Shown: positions 27,912-37,463 of the stretch, in pieces | Numbering within the stretch: the stretch's first letter is position 1 | How the letters are laid out: each line of letters begins with the position of its first letter | Assembly (NCBI GenBank): GCA_023665085.1 | Contig: JAMPEQ010000005.1 | Location: 62,001 to 126,000, forward strand | Length of the DNA stretch: 64,000 bases | DNA from: Bacteroides sp. | GTDB taxonomy: Bacteria > Bacillota > Clostridia > Oscillospirales > Acutalibacteraceae | Reading direction: 5' to 3' | The notes under the pieces: generated by a model | The model's database searches: none | The model's input: only the letters and a program-made list of their open reading frames with translations | What the model was told of the DNA's origin: nothing | Translations under genes and position numbers: made by a program

Positions 27912-28856
27912 ATGATAAAGGAATTTATCGGTACCGGTAAAACTATAGAGGAAGCTACTGCTTCTGCCAGATCCGGTCTTAATGCACCGGAGTCAGCATA
28001 TGTAAACATCGAAGTAATTCAGATGCCAAAGAAAAAACTGCTTGGCTTATTCGGTGGCTGCGATGCACAGGTTAAGGCAAGCTATGATGACGGCAGAAAA
28101 GAAAAAAAGCAGAGTACTCCAAAGCCTAAAAAGCAGGCAGAGCCAAAGAAAAAGGCAGAAAAAAAGCCTGCAGCTAAAAATCCTGCTCCTGTAAAGAAAG
28201 CAGAGCCGAAGTCAGAAAAGACCGAAAGCACAAAGGCAGAGGAAAAGCTTACCGATAGTGATATCGATTTAGACTACGCCTGCACCTATTTAAAGACTAT
28301 CATTGACAGCTTTAAGGTTGAGGATGCAAAGGTAACAGCTAAGGTTGTTGACGGTGTTGTTGAAATGGAGGTAATCTGCGAGGACTATGGAATTATCATT
28401 GGCCGACGCGGTGAAACACTCGATTCTCTTCAGTATCTTGTAGGTCTTGCTCTTAAAAATTCTACATCAAAGTATGTAAGAGTTACTATTAATGTTGGTG
28501 ATTACAGAGCAAAGAGAGAGGCAACACTCAAGGCACTTGCCATTAAGAATGCAAACTTTGTTGTAAAAACAGGCAGAAGATACACCTTTGAACCTATGAA
28601 CCCATATGAAAGAAGAATTATCCACACAGCCGTTCAAGAGGTTGAGGGAGCAGTTTCTCGTTCAGTGGGAAGCGGAATGGAAAGAAAGGTTGTTGTTGAG
28701 CCTGAAGGCGGTGTAAGAAGACAGAATAATAATAACCGCAGAAGAAACGGCGGTTCTTCATATTCAAAGACATCTGCACCGGATCCAAACAGAGAGAAGA
28801 GAGTTGACAGAGCTGATATTCCAAAGTTTGGAAAGATTGAAATCAACAAGGATTAA
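27912..28856 (+). CDS. jag: RNA-binding protein Jag/KhpB
   Basis: 314 aa. Jag_N domain (MIKEFIGTGKTIEEATASAR), a Lys/Pro/Ala-rich linker (about 60-115), a KH domain with GIIIGRRGETLDSLQYLVGL, and an R3H domain with REATLKALAIKNANFVVKTG and MNPYERRIIHTAVQ, then a disordered Arg/Asn tail. It lies directly after yidC as in most Firmicutes. The family binds RNA and influences cell-wall synthesis and division. Confidence 0.95.
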   Translation: MIKEFIGTGKTIEEATASARSGLNAPESAYVNIEVIQMPKKKLLGLFGGCDAQVKASYDDGRKEKKQSTPKPKKQAEPKKKAEKKPAAKNPAPVKKAEPKSEKTESTKAEEKLTDSDIDLDYACTYLKTIIDSFKVEDAKVTAKVVDGVVEMEVICEDYGIIIGRRGETLDSLQYLVGLALKNSTSKYVRVTINVGDYRAKREATLKALAIKNANFVVKTGRRYTFEPMNPYERRIIHTAVQEVEGAVSRSVGSGMERKVVVEPEGGVRRQNNNNRRRNGGSSYSKTSAPDPNREKRVDRADIPKFGKIEINKD

Positions 28857-28880
28857 TATTGGGGATGTCCCCGATTGATG

Positions 28881-28910
28881 CAAGGCGGACTGACTGTCCG
28901 CCTTGTTTTT
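28881..28910 (+). terminator. Terminator after jag
   Basis: CAAGGCGGAC pairs with GTCCGCCTTG around TGACT, followed by a T-run. Confidence 0.9.
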
Positions 28911-28935
28911 ATAAATATTTGAAAGGAAGAGTCAT

Positions 28936-30300
28936 ATGTCAAAAACTATTGCAGCCGTTGCAACGGGAAACAGTGCAGCCGGCATCAGTGTAATACGCAT
29001 AAGCGGTGATGATGCTATTAAAATAGCAGACAGGGTTTTTTCTGCAATGGACGGCACTCCCCTTTCAAATCTTAAAGGATACACAGCAAAATTCGGCAAT
29101 GTAAAATCACATGGTGAAAACTTTGATACTGCTGTTGCTCTTGTGTTTCGTGCACCTAAAAGCTATACAGGTGAAAATGTTGTTGAGCTGTCAGTACACG
29201 GCGGACTTTTTATTGTTGAAAAAACTCTGGAGGCTGTTTTTTCCGCAGGAGCAGTTCCTGCACAGGCAGGAGAATTTACAAAAAGAGCTTTCCTGAACGG
29301 AAAAATGGACTTAACTCAGGCAGAGAGCGTTGCCTCTTTAATTTCTGCACAGGGACAAGAGGCTGCAAAGGCTTCATTTAACTTACTGCAGGGTTCTTTG
29401 AGCAATAAAATAAACATCATACTCAATTCTTTGATTGACTGCAGTGCCACAATGGCAGCATGGGTGGACTATCCTGATGAGGAAATCCCTGAGCTTAGTG
29501 ACGATGCACTTCGTGAAACTCTTGAAACTGCCAAAAGCTCTCTTGCTGATTTGATAAATAATTATGAAAGTGGTATAGTAATGACACAGGGTGTTGACAC
29601 TGCAATTGTCGGAAAGCCGAACGCAGGCAAGTCAACGCTGATGAATATGCTTTCAGGTGAGGAAAAGAGTATAGTTACCCATATTAAAGGCACTACCAGA
29701 GATATTGTTGAAGGCTCTGTAAGACTTGGCAGTATTGTTCTTCACCTCTCTGACACGGCAGGTATTCGTGAAAGTGATGATTTGGTTGAGTCTATCGGCA
29801 TTCAAAAAGCAATGGATAAAATTGACACAGCCTCATTGGTTTTAGCAGTTTTCGACAGCTCCTCCCTTGTTTCTGACGAGGACAAACAGATTATTTCTGC
29901 CTGCAAAGACAAGACTGCTGTTGCCGTTATAAACAAAACCGATCTCGGTAAAAGTTTTGATGCGGAAGAAATTACATCTGCTTTTAACAAAGTTGTGTAT
30001 ATCTCAGCAAAGAACGGTGATGGTGCAGAATCACTTGAAAAAGCAATAAAAGCTTTGTTAGGTGTTCAGGAATTTGATTCATCACAGCCCATGCTTGCCA
30101 ACCGCAGACAAAAGCTATGCGTTGAAAATGCACTTGCTCATATCGAAACAGCCATTGACGGTGCTGCTTCAGGCATCACTTTTGATGCAATCAATGTTAT
30201 GATTGACAGTGCTGTTGACGAGCTTCTTTCGCTGACCGGCAAAAAAGCAACAGAAGAGGTTGTTAATAATATATTCTCGCGCTTTTGCGTAGGCAAATAG
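28936..30300 (+). CDS. mnmE: tRNA modification GTPase MnmE
   Basis: With MnmG, installs carboxymethylaminomethyl groups on wobble U34 of tRNAs. 454 aa. N-terminal folate-binding domain (IAAVATGNSAAGISVIRISG), inserted G domain with GKPNAGKSTLMNML, GTTRDIVEG, DTAGIRES and NKTD, and the C-terminal CVGK with catalytic Cys. ATG behind GAAAGGAAG. Confidence 0.97.
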   Translation: MSKTIAAVATGNSAAGISVIRISGDDAIKIADRVFSAMDGTPLSNLKGYTAKFGNVKSHGENFDTAVALVFRAPKSYTGENVVELSVHGGLFIVEKTLEAVFSAGAVPAQAGEFTKRAFLNGKMDLTQAESVASLISAQGQEAAKASFNLLQGSLSNKINIILNSLIDCSATMAAWVDYPDEEIPELSDDALRETLETAKSSLADLINNYESGIVMTQGVDTAIVGKPNAGKSTLMNMLSGEEKSIVTHIKGTTRDIVEGSVRLGSIVLHLSDTAGIRESDDLVESIGIQKAMDKIDTASLVLAVFDSSSLVSDEDKQIISACKDKTAVAVINKTDLGKSFDAEEITSAFNKVVYISAKNGDGAESLEKAIKALLGVQEFDSSQPMLANRRQKLCVENALAHIETAIDGAASGITFDAINVMIDSAVDELLSLTGKKATEEVVNNIFSRFCVGK

Positions 30301-30308
30301 TCTGATTG

Positions 30309-30417
30309 TGTCTTTTACTTTTATGCGTCGTTATTTGTTTAATTTCGCTCGGTCACATACATTAGTATGCTCCCGTCGGCAAAATTAAACGAAAGCCTAG
30401 CCTAAAAGCAAAATCCA
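30309..30417. repeat. Dispersed imperfect palindromic repeat, copy 1
   Basis: About 109 bp starting TGTCTTTTAC and ending AGCAAAATCC. Key shared phrases are TATGCGTCGTTAT, CGCTCGGTCACATA, TATGCTCCCGTCG and AAAGCCTAGCCTAA. Copy 2 at 51280-51388 has the same order and orientation. The two halves are roughly complementary, so it can fold into a long hairpin. Partial repeats of its first part follow at about 30430-30490. Confidence 0.8.
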
Positions 30418-30489
30418 CTAATCATCTAAACTTACTTTTATTTTTATGTGTCGTTACTCGTTTAATTTCGTTACTTTTATGCGTTGTTA

Positions 30490-30660
30490 ATTTGTATATT
30501 TACCTTAACACTATTTGTGCTAACGCACGATTGTATCATTCCTTTGTGTCTCAAAAGAACGATACCAAGAAAACGAATCAGGTGGATAGCTTACGCTAAT
30601 TCCCCCTGATAACCACCTTTGTTATTGTGCCGTGCGCATTTGCACGCACTACACACAGGG
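30490..30660. repeat. Second repeat module in the mnmE-mnmG gap (inverted relative to 51.47-51.59 kb)
   Basis: Contains TTTGTGCTAACGCACG, TGTATCATTCCTTTGTGTC, AAAGAACGATACCAAGAAAA and TAATTCCCCCTGAT. The reverse complement of these phrases occurs at about 51490-51590. The mnmE-mnmG gap is therefore made almost wholly of repeat DNA and carries no gene. GC-rich GTGCGCATTTGCACGCAC lies at its end. Confidence 0.75.
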
Positions 30661-30694
30661 TGCATTATTATTTACTTATAGAAAGGTTTTGCAG

Positions 30695-32560
30695 ATGGAA
30701 TATTTTTCCCAACATTATGATGTAATAGTTATCGGTGCAGGTCACGCAGGCATTGAAGCGTGTCTGGCTTCGGCTCGCCTTGGCTGCAAAACTGCTGTAT
30801 TTACAATAAATCTTGACTGGGTTGGCAACATGCCCTGCAATCCGTCAATCGGAGGAACGTCAAAAGGACATCTTGTTCGTGAAATTGATGCACTTGGCGG
30901 TGAAATGGGTAAGGCAGCCGACAGGTTTTCTTTGCAGTCACGCATGCTCAACCTCGGCAAAGGACCTGCAGTTCATTCTCTTCGTGCTCAGATTGACAGG
31001 CGTGAATATTCCGCAGGAATGAAACATACCCTTGAGCTACAGGAAAATCTGGACATCCGTCAGGGTGAAATCATAGATTTGAAAAGGCTTGACAATGGTT
31101 TGTGGCAGGTTAAGACAAAGCTCGAGGCACTTTTTACAGCAAAGGCAGTTATAATTGCAACAGGAACTTTCCTTGGCGGAAGAGTTTACATAGGTGATGT
31201 TTCATACGAGAGCGGACCTGACGGTATGTTTCCGTCAACAGAGCTTTCGCTGGCTTTGAAAAAGCTGAACATTCCTTTGCGAAGATTTAAAACAGGAACT
31301 CCGTCAAGAGTTAACAGGCAGTCCGTTGATTTTTCAAAGCTTGAAGAGCAGAAGGGTGACGAAGAAACTGTTGCGTTCAGCTTTGATACTGACACTCCGC
31401 CGCAAAATAAGGTATCCTGCCATATTACATATACAAACGAAGAAACAAAAAAAATAATTTTGGATAATTTACACCGAAGTCCTATGTATTCAGGCAAGAT
31501 TGAGGGAAAAGGTCCGAGATACTGTCCGTCTTTTGAGGATAAAATCGTTCGCTTTGCTGACAAGGAAAGGCATCAGCTCTTCATTGAGCCCTGCGGACTT
31601 AACACGGAGGAAATGTATTTGCAGGGACTATCCTCTTCCCTGCCGGAAGATGTACAGCTTGCATTTATTCATACTATTCCCGGTCTTGAAAATGCACAGG
31701 TTATGCGAACTGCCTATGCGATTGAATATGACTGTGTTGATCCGACGGCACTGAAGGCTACTTTGGAATTTAATGATATTGACGGACTTTACGGAGCCGG
31801 TCAATTTAATGGTTCAAGCGGATATGAAGAGGCTGCCGCACAAGGACTTGTTGCAGGAATCAACGCTGCCTTAAAAATTAAAGGCGAAGAGGAATTGATA
31901 CTTGACCGAGGCGGATCGTATATAGGAACATTGATTGATGACCTTGTAACAAAGGGATGCACAGATCCATACCGTATGATGACAAGCCGAAGTGAGTATC
32001 GTTTGGTACTCCGTCAGGACAATGCGGATGTAAGATTAACACCGATAGGTTACAAAATAGGCTTGATTTCCCAAGAAAGATATGATAAATTTTTAATTAA
32101 GGAGCAATGTGTTAAAGCTGAGCTAAAAAGGATTAGTGAAAAATCAATTCCGCTTACAGACCAGCTTCAGCAGATTTTAACTGATTGCAATACTGCTCCT
32201 CTTCAGCGTGGATGCAAGATGCTGGAGCTTATAAAGAGACCGCAGATTACTTATAAGGATTTGACACCTGTCGATAACACACGGCCTGATTTGCCGAAAG
32301 AGGTTTTTGAACAGGTTGAAATTGCTGTTAAATATGAGGGCTATATAGCGAGACAGGAACAGCAGATTAAGGAAATGCGCAGAATTGAGTGTAAAAAAAT
32401 ACCTGCAGACATTGATTATACATCTCTTAAGGGTTTACGTCTGGAGGCAGTTGAAAAATTATCTAAAATCAGACCGGAAAATTTGGGACAGGCAAGCAGA
32501 ATCAGTGGTGTAAACCCTGCTGACGTTGCCGCATTGAATATTATTTTGGAGTCATTATGA
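30695..32560 (+). CDS. mnmG: tRNA uridine 5-carboxymethylaminomethyl modification enzyme MnmG
   Basis: FAD-dependent partner of MnmE in U34 modification. 621 aa from the ATG at 30695, behind GAAAGG; the 21-residue upstream extension is not conserved-looking. FAD site [55 protein letters not shown] and [17 protein letters not shown] are intact. It overlaps rsmG by 4 bp (ATGA). Confidence 0.97.
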   Translation: MEYFSQHYDVIVIGAGHAGIEACLASARLGCKTAVFTINLDWVGNMPCNPSIGGTSKGHLVREIDALGGEMGKAADRFSLQSRMLNLGKGPAVHSLRAQIDRREYSAGMKHTLELQENLDIRQGEIIDLKRLDNGLWQVKTKLEALFTAKAVIIATGTFLGGRVYIGDVSYESGPDGMFPSTELSLALKKLNIPLRRFKTGTPSRVNRQSVDFSKLEEQKGDEETVAFSFDTDTPPQNKVSCHITYTNEETKKIILDNLHRSPMYSGKIEGKGPRYCPSFEDKIVRFADKERHQLFIEPCGLNTEEMYLQGLSSSLPEDVQLAFIHTIPGLENAQVMRTAYAIEYDCVDPTALKATLEFNDIDGLYGAGQFNGSSGYEEAAAQGLVAGINAALKIKGEEELILDRGGSYIGTLIDDLVTKGCTDPYRMMTSRSEYRLVLRQDNADVRLTPIGYKIGLISQERYDKFLIKEQCVKAELKRISEKSIPLTDQLQQILTDCNTAPLQRGCKMLELIKRPQITYKDLTPVDNTRPDLPKEVFEQVEIAVKYEGYIARQEQQIKEMRRIECKKIPADIDYTSLKGLRLEAVEKLSKIRPENLGQASRISGVNPADVAALNIILESL

Positions 32561-33267
32561 TTAATTATGATTTATTAAAGAGCGAAACAGAAAAACTTGG
32601 AGTTACATTGGACAGCTATGGTCTTGACAGATTTGATGCCTATGCAGAGCGTCTTGTCAGATGGAACAAGCATATAAATCTTACGGCTATTACTGAGCCT
32701 GATGATATTGTTATAAAACACTTTGTTGACTGCCTTAACATATTAAAGTATGTCGAGTTTAACGATGGTGACAAGGTTATTGATGTTGGAACAGGTGCCG
32801 GATTTCCGGGTATGCCTCTTCTTATTGCCAATCCAAAGATTGATGTGAATTTTGTTGACAGCATCGGCAAAAAGCTCGGTTTCATAAAAGATGTACTGAG
32901 AAATAACGGAATGGTGGGAAGTGTTACACATAAACGCGCCGAGGAGCTCGGAAAAGATTCTGTGTACAGAGAACAGTATGATTATGCCGTTTCAAGAGCT
33001 GTTGCACCGCTCAACATTCTTTGCGAATATTGCCTTCCCCTTGTAAAAGTCGGCGGATACTTTATTGCAATGAAGGGTGCAGGCACAAGGCAGGAGACAG
33101 ATGCTGCTGCCAATGCTATTCTTACTTTGGGAGGAGCACTTGAAAAGGTTGCAGAATTCAATCTCAGCAATGGTGACAGCAGAGGTTTGGTTATTATTAA
33201 AAAGATTTCGCAGACTCCGACAAAATATCCCAGAAAGTCAAAGAAAATTGATACCAGACCGCTCTGA
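32557..33267 (+). CDS. rsmG: 16S rRNA (guanine527-N7) methyltransferase
   Basis: 236 aa, SAM-dependent. Seen: [11 protein letters not shown], the SAM-binding [15 protein letters not shown], and [20 protein letters not shown] with GGYFIAMKG. Loss of RsmG gives low-level streptomycin resistance in other bacteria. Translationally coupled to mnmG; a terminator follows. Confidence 0.96.
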   Translation: MINYDLLKSETEKLGVTLDSYGLDRFDAYAERLVRWNKHINLTAITEPDDIVIKHFVDCLNILKYVEFNDGDKVIDVGTGAGFPGMPLLIANPKIDVNFVDSIGKKLGFIKDVLRNNGMVGSVTHKRAEELGKDSVYREQYDYAVSRAVAPLNILCEYCLPLVKVGGYFIAMKGAGTRQETDAAANAILTLGGALEKVAEFNLSNGDSRGLVIIKKISQTPTKYPRKSKKIDTRPL

Positions 33268-33292
33268 TTATAAAAGAATATGTCGAGTATGG

Positions 33293-33328
33293 AGAGTTTC
33301 TCACTATGAGAAACTCTTTATTTTTATG
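33293..33328 (+). terminator. Terminator after rsmG
   Basis: Perfect 11-bp stem AGAGTTTCTCA/TGAGAAACTCT with a 3-nt loop, then TTTATTTTTA. Confidence 0.88.
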
Positions 33329-33427
33329 AATTCATATGATATAGTTATATCAAGAGATAAGACAAGCTATCTTGAATATAGATTTGCAAGCTTGTTTTAT
33401 TATACATAATTTATGGAGTGACAGGAA

Positions 33428-34243
33428 TTGCAGGAAATTATTGAGATAGCAACCGAAAAACTGCTGCCCAATCCCTATCAACCGAGAAAGAAGTTTAAAA
33501 GTGAAGAGATGATTTCTCTGGCCAGCTCTATTAAAGAGAACGGAATACTTCAGCCGCTTCTGTGCAGACAGATTAATTGTACTGACTATTATGAGGTCAT
33601 AGCGGGAGAACGCAGACTGAGAGCATCTATTCTTGCAAATTTGCCTACAGTTCCCTGTGTTATCATTGACTGTGATTATGAGAGCAGCGCAATGTATTCT
33701 ATAATTGAAAATATCCAAAGAAGTAATTTGGACTTTTTTGAAGAAGCGCAGGCCATCAGCCAGTTAATTAACCATTTTGGAATGACGCAGGAACAAATAG
33801 GTCAAAAGCTTGGAAAAAGTCAGTCAACACTGTCTAATAAGCTGAGACTTTTGAAATTGCCTGTTGATGTCAGATACTTTATTGAAAAGGAAGGACTGAC
33901 AGAAAGACATTCAAGAGCCTTGCTGAAGCTGGAAAATGAACAGCAAATCTGGACGACCTTACGTCTTATTGCCGAAAAGCACATGAATGTTGAGCAGACA
34001 GAGGCATATATAGAGTCACTTATAAATAAAAAACCACCTCAGAAACGCAATAAAGTCTCTCCTATATTCAGAGATGTACGAATTTTTGTGAATACTGTGG
34101 ATAAGGCAATAAAAACCATGAAGGATTCCGGCATTTATGCGGAGTCAGACAAAACTGAGACAGATGAATATATTGAATACAGGGTAAGAATACCAAAGCA
34201 GGATGCAGTCAAAACGAGTAGGATGAAAAAATCAGTTTCATAA
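33428..34243 (+). CDS. noc: ParB/Noc-family CTP-dependent DNA clamp protein
   Basis: 271 aa with a TTG start behind GGAGTG. N-terminal ParB/CTPase domain: LPNPYQPRKKF, IAGERRLRAS and the ENIQRSNLDFFEEAQAI motif; then the HTH MTQEQIGQKLGKSQSTLSNK. Its place between rsmG and parA matches B. subtilis noc, so a nucleoid-occlusion role is the best guess. It lacks the amphipathic N-terminal membrane-targeting helix of B. subtilis Noc, and no Noc-type site (ATTTCCCGGGAAAT) was seen here, so a second chromosomal ParB is possible. Confidence 0.75.
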   Translation: MQEIIEIATEKLLPNPYQPRKKFKSEEMISLASSIKENGILQPLLCRQINCTDYYEVIAGERRLRASILANLPTVPCVIIDCDYESSAMYSIIENIQRSNLDFFEEAQAISQLINHFGMTQEQIGQKLGKSQSTLSNKLRLLKLPVDVRYFIEKEGLTERHSRALLKLENEQQIWTTLRLIAEKHMNVEQTEAYIESLINKKPPQKRNKVSPIFRDVRIFVNTVDKAIKTMKDSGIYAESDKTETDEYIEYRVRIPKQDAVKTSRMKKSVS

Positions 34244-34331
34244 AGCATTTCCTGCAAAACACGCACCAGTGTACTAACTTTGCTTAAAACGGGAAACCGT
34301 TTTAACATATTCTCCTCTTTTCATCACGCGG

Positions 34332-34357
34332 AAAAAACGGGCTTAAGCTCGTTTTTT
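34332..34357 (+). terminator. Terminator after the noc-like gene
   Basis: AAAAAACGGGC pairs with GCTCGTTTTTT (one G-T pair) around TTAA. Confidence 0.85.
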
Positions 34358-34369
34358 CTGTTTTACAGA

Positions 34370-34385
34370 TGTTTCACGTGAAACT
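34370..34385. promoter_or_regulatory. parS: parS site 1
   Basis: TGTTTCACGTGAAACT: 15 of 16 bases match the parS consensus TGTTTCACGTGAAACA. Confidence 0.95.
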
Positions 34386-34415
34386 ATTTAAACTTTTTAT
34401 GTTTAGACATCTATA

Positions 34416-34431
34416 TGTTTCATGTGAAACA
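34416..34431. promoter_or_regulatory. parS: parS site 2 (variant centre)
   Basis: TGTTTCATGTGAAACA: one central change from consensus (C to T), so the palindrome is imperfect. Confidence 0.88.
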
Positions 34432-34487
34432 TTCTATATATTGTATATCTCTGTTTGTCAACACAATTGAAAAAATATTTTATTTTT

Positions 34488-34503
34488 TGTTTCACGTGAA
34501 ACT
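34488..34503. promoter_or_regulatory. parS: parS site 3
   Basis: TGTTTCACGTGAAACT: 15 of 16 match to the parS consensus. It lies about 50 bp before the parA ATG and may also allow ParB to affect parA transcription. Confidence 0.95.
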
Positions 34504-34553
34504 ATTGCACCTGCATTATCTATGATGTATAATTGTAGCAATGGAGGTGCATT

Positions 34554-35315
34554 ATGGGTAAAACTGTATCTATATTTAATCAAAAAGGCGGAGTTGGCAA
34601 AACTACCACCTGTGTAAACTTTGCAGCCTCATTGGGAGCTAAAGGAAAAAGCGTTCTTCTTGTTGATTTAGATCCGCAGGGAAATTCTACAAGCGGTGTC
34701 GGCTTTGATAAAAAGGAAATCCAGGTTTCCAGCTATGATGTATTGATAAATGATGTACCTGTTAAGGATGCCATAATCGTTACAGCATACAAAAATCTAT
34801 CATTACTTCCTGCAAATATGAATTTGGCGGGTGCAGAGCTGGAATTAGCAGATGATGAGGAAAGAGTTAGGGTTTTAAAAAAGGCTTTAGCGCCTGTTGT
34901 GATGAATTATAACTATATTATAATTGATTGTCCGCCAAGCTTAGGACTGCTCAGTCTTAATGCCTTAGTAGCTGCGGACACATTAATAGTACCTTTACAG
35001 TGCGAATACTATGCACTTGAGGGCTTGAGCCAGCTTTTAGGCACTGTAAGAACTGTAAAACAGCATTACAATCAGCATTTAGAGCTTGAAGGTGTGCTTT
35101 TTACTATGTATGACAGCAGATTAAAGCTTAATCAGCAGGTTATGGCTGAGGTTGATAAGTATTTTCCGAATAAAGCATATAAGACACTTATTCCGAGAAG
35201 TGTAAAGCTTGCAGAAGCACCAAGCTTTGGCATGCCTGTTATTTATTATGAAAAATACTCAAAACCAAGCTTTGCATATAAAAAATTTGCAGATGAATTT
35301 TTGAAAAATCAATAA
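34554..35315 (+). CDS. parA: Chromosome partitioning ATPase ParA (Soj)
   Basis: 253 aa. Deviant Walker A FNQKGGVGKTTTCVNFA, LVDLDPQGNSTSGVG, and IIDCPPSLGLLSLNALVAAD. Dimerises with ATP on the nucleoid, and with ParB segregates origins and controls DnaA. ATG behind ATGGAGGTG. Followed by parB after 10 bp. Confidence 0.97.
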   Translation: MGKTVSIFNQKGGVGKTTTCVNFAASLGAKGKSVLLVDLDPQGNSTSGVGFDKKEIQVSSYDVLINDVPVKDAIIVTAYKNLSLLPANMNLAGAELELADDEERVRVLKKALAPVVMNYNYIIIDCPPSLGLLSLNALVAADTLIVPLQCEYYALEGLSQLLGTVRTVKQHYNQHLELEGVLFTMYDSRLKLNQQVMAEVDKYFPNKAYKTLIPRSVKLAEAPSFGMPVIYYEKYSKPSFAYKKFADEFLKNQ

Positions 35316-35325
35316 GAGGTGAATT

Positions 35326-36174
35326 ATGGCTAGAAAACAAAGCGGATTAGGTAAGGGACTTAATGCTCTGATCATGGAAAATTCCGTTGATGATATGGTA
35401 GCGACAAACACTTTGCCTATAAATGAGATAGTTCCTAACAAAGATCAGCCGAGAAAAACCTTTGATGAAGGTGCTTTGCAGGAGCTTTCCGACAGTATTG
35501 TTCAGCATGGTGTATTACAGCCGTTGCTTGTAAGACCTATTGCATCCGGCGGTTATCAGCTTGTTGCCGGTGAAAGACGCTGGAGAGCATCAAGAATGGC
35601 AGGTTTAAAGGAAGTCCCCGTAGTTATCAAGGAACTGACTGACATTGAAACAATGGAAATTGCCATTATTGAGAATCTACAGCGTGAAGACCTTAATCCT
35701 ATCGAAGAAGCAGAGGGGTTGCAGGCATTAATTGACAAATGTGGTTTCACACAAGAGCAAATTGCTGTTTCAGTTGGTAAGTCAAGACCTGCAATTGCAA
35801 ATGCACTGCGTTTATTAAGATTACCTCAAAGTACAAGACAGCTTACCCGTGACGGCGTTATTTCTGCCGGTCATGCCAGAGCACTGCTTGCTTTTGACAA
35901 TGAGCTGATTATTGAAGAGGTTGCCAGAAATATTGTAGAAAAAGGCATGACAGTTCGTGATGTTGAACGTTTAGCTAAAACTGCAAACAGAGATGTTAAG
36001 CCTAATAAGCCTGCTAAACGCAGAGATTCCTTCTATGATGAGGTGGAGCTTAGTCTTTCAGAAATTCTTGGCAGACGCGTTAAGGTTTATAACGGCAGAG
36101 GTAAGGGTACACTTGAAATAGAGTTCTATTCTGCCGAAGATTTAAAGGATATTGCAAATAAGTTAGGAGAATAA
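35326..36174 (+). CDS. parB: Chromosome partitioning protein ParB (Spo0J)
   Basis: 282 aa. The N-terminal GLGKGLNALI is the typical ParA-stimulating peptide. Then IVPNKDQPRKTFDE, the CTP-binding VAGERRWRASRMAG, ENLQREDLNPIEEAEGLQAL, HTH FTQEQIAVSVGKSRPAIANA and a C-terminal dimerisation domain. It binds the three parS sites upstream of parA and spreads as a CTP clamp. Confidence 0.97.
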   Translation: MARKQSGLGKGLNALIMENSVDDMVATNTLPINEIVPNKDQPRKTFDEGALQELSDSIVQHGVLQPLLVRPIASGGYQLVAGERRWRASRMAGLKEVPVVIKELTDIETMEIAIIENLQREDLNPIEEAEGLQALIDKCGFTQEQIAVSVGKSRPAIANALRLLRLPQSTRQLTRDGVISAGHARALLAFDNELIIEEVARNIVEKGMTVRDVERLAKTANRDVKPNKPAKRRDSFYDEVELSLSEILGRRVKVYNGRGKGTLEIEFYSAEDLKDIANKLGE

Positions 36175-36176
36175 AG

Positions 36177-37463
36177 ATGTTAGATATTAAATTTGTAAGA
36201 GAAAATCCTGAATTGGTAAAGGAAAACATAAAAAAGAAGTTTCAGGATAAAAAACTGCCTATGGTCGATGAGGTTATAAAGCTTGATGAACAACGCCGAG
36301 CTGCCATGACAAAGGCTGATGAGCTTCGTGCAAACAGAAACAAGCTTTCTAAGCAAATTGGTGCACTTATGGCGCAGGGCAAAAAGGAAGAGGGCATGGC
36401 AATTCGTGAGCAGGTAAACGCTCAGGCAAAGGAGCTTGAAGAGCTTGCAGCCCTGGAAAAAGAGCTTAACCAAAAGGTTACATCTATCATGATGATGATA
36501 CCAAATATCATTGATGAGTCAGTTCCGATCGGTAAGGATGACAGCGAAAATGTTGAAATTCAGCGCTATGGCGAGCCTGTTGTGCCTGATTTTGACGTTC
36601 CATATCATACTGATATTATGGAAACCTTTGATGGCATTGATCTTGAGGCTGCAGGACGAGTTGCAGGCAACGGATTTTACTATCTTATGGGTGATATTGC
36701 ACGTCTTCACAGTGCAGTAATCAGCTACGCAAGAGATTTTATGATTGACAGAGGCTTCACTTATGTAGTACCGCCTTTTATGATCAGATCAAATGTCGTT
36801 ACCGGTGTTATGAGCTTTGAAGAAATGGATGCTATGATGTATAAGATAGAGGGTGAAGATTTGTATCTTATCGGTACTTCCGAGCATTCAATGATTGGTA
36901 AATTTATTGACACAATCACTCCTGAAGACGCTCTTCCTAAGACTCTCACTTCATATTCACCATGTTTCAGAAAAGAAAAGGGTGCACATGGTATTGAGGA
37001 ACGCGGGGTTTATCGTATTCATCAGTTTGAAAAGCAGGAAATGGTTGTTGTATGCAAGCCTGAAGAGTCAAAAATGTGGTTTGATAAGCTTTGGCAGAAT
37101 ACTGTTGACCTGTTCAGAAGTCTTGATATTCCTGTTCGCACACTTGAGTGCTGTTCGGGTGATCTTGCTGACCTTAAGGTTAAGAGCATTGATGTTGAGG
37201 CTTGGTCACCAAGACAGAAAAAATATTTTGAGGTTGGCTCTTGCTCAAATCTTACTGACGCTCAGGCAAGACGACTTAAAATCAGAGTAAAGGGTGAAAA
37301 CGGCAACTATTTTGCACACACACTCAACAACACCGTAGTTGCTCCTCCAAGAATGCTTATTGCTTTTCTTGAGAATAATCTTCAGGCAGACGGATCTGTT
37401 CTTATTCCTGAAGCACTGCGTATGTATATGGGCGGTAAGGACAAAATTGTTCCGACAAAATAA
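36177..37463 (+). CDS. serS: Serine--tRNA ligase
   Basis: 428 aa. N-terminal coiled-coil arm (about 30-110), then the class II core. Motif 2 region CFRKEKGAHGIEERGVYRIH, the SIDVEAWSPRQKKYFEVGSC stretch and SNLTDAQARRLKIR are clear. Motif 3 reads TLNNTVVAPPRMLIAFLENN instead of the usual bacterial LNGSGLAVGRTLVAILEN form, and GTSEHSMIG replaces the common TEEVPLTN; this is a variant I associate with many gut Clostridia and with archaeal-type enzymes. It starts 2 bp after parB. No T-box is seen. Confidence 0.95.
   Translation: MLDIKFVRENPELVKENIKKKFQDKKLPMVDEVIKLDEQRRAAMTKADELRANRNKLSKQIGALMAQGKKEEGMAIREQVNAQAKELEELAALEKELNQKVTSIMMMIPNIIDESVPIGKDDSENVEIQRYGEPVVPDFDVPYHTDIMETFDGIDLEAAGRVAGNGFYYLMGDIARLHSAVISYARDFMIDRGFTYVVPPFMIRSNVVTGVMSFEEMDAMMYKIEGEDLYLIGTSEHSMIGKFIDTITPEDALPKTLTSYSPCFRKEKGAHGIEERGVYRIHQFEKQEMVVVCKPEESKMWFDKLWQNTVDLFRSLDIPVRTLECCSGDLADLKVKSIDVEAWSPRQKKYFEVGSCSNLTDAQARRLKIRVKGENGNYFAHTLNNTVVAPPRMLIAFLENNLQADGSVLIPEALRMYMGGKDKIVPTK

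Noticed and set aside
30301-30694. CRISPR array or small gene in the mnmE-mnmG gap
   Set aside because: Repeats are unevenly spaced and palindromic, without unique equal-length spacers; no ORF with a ribosome site.
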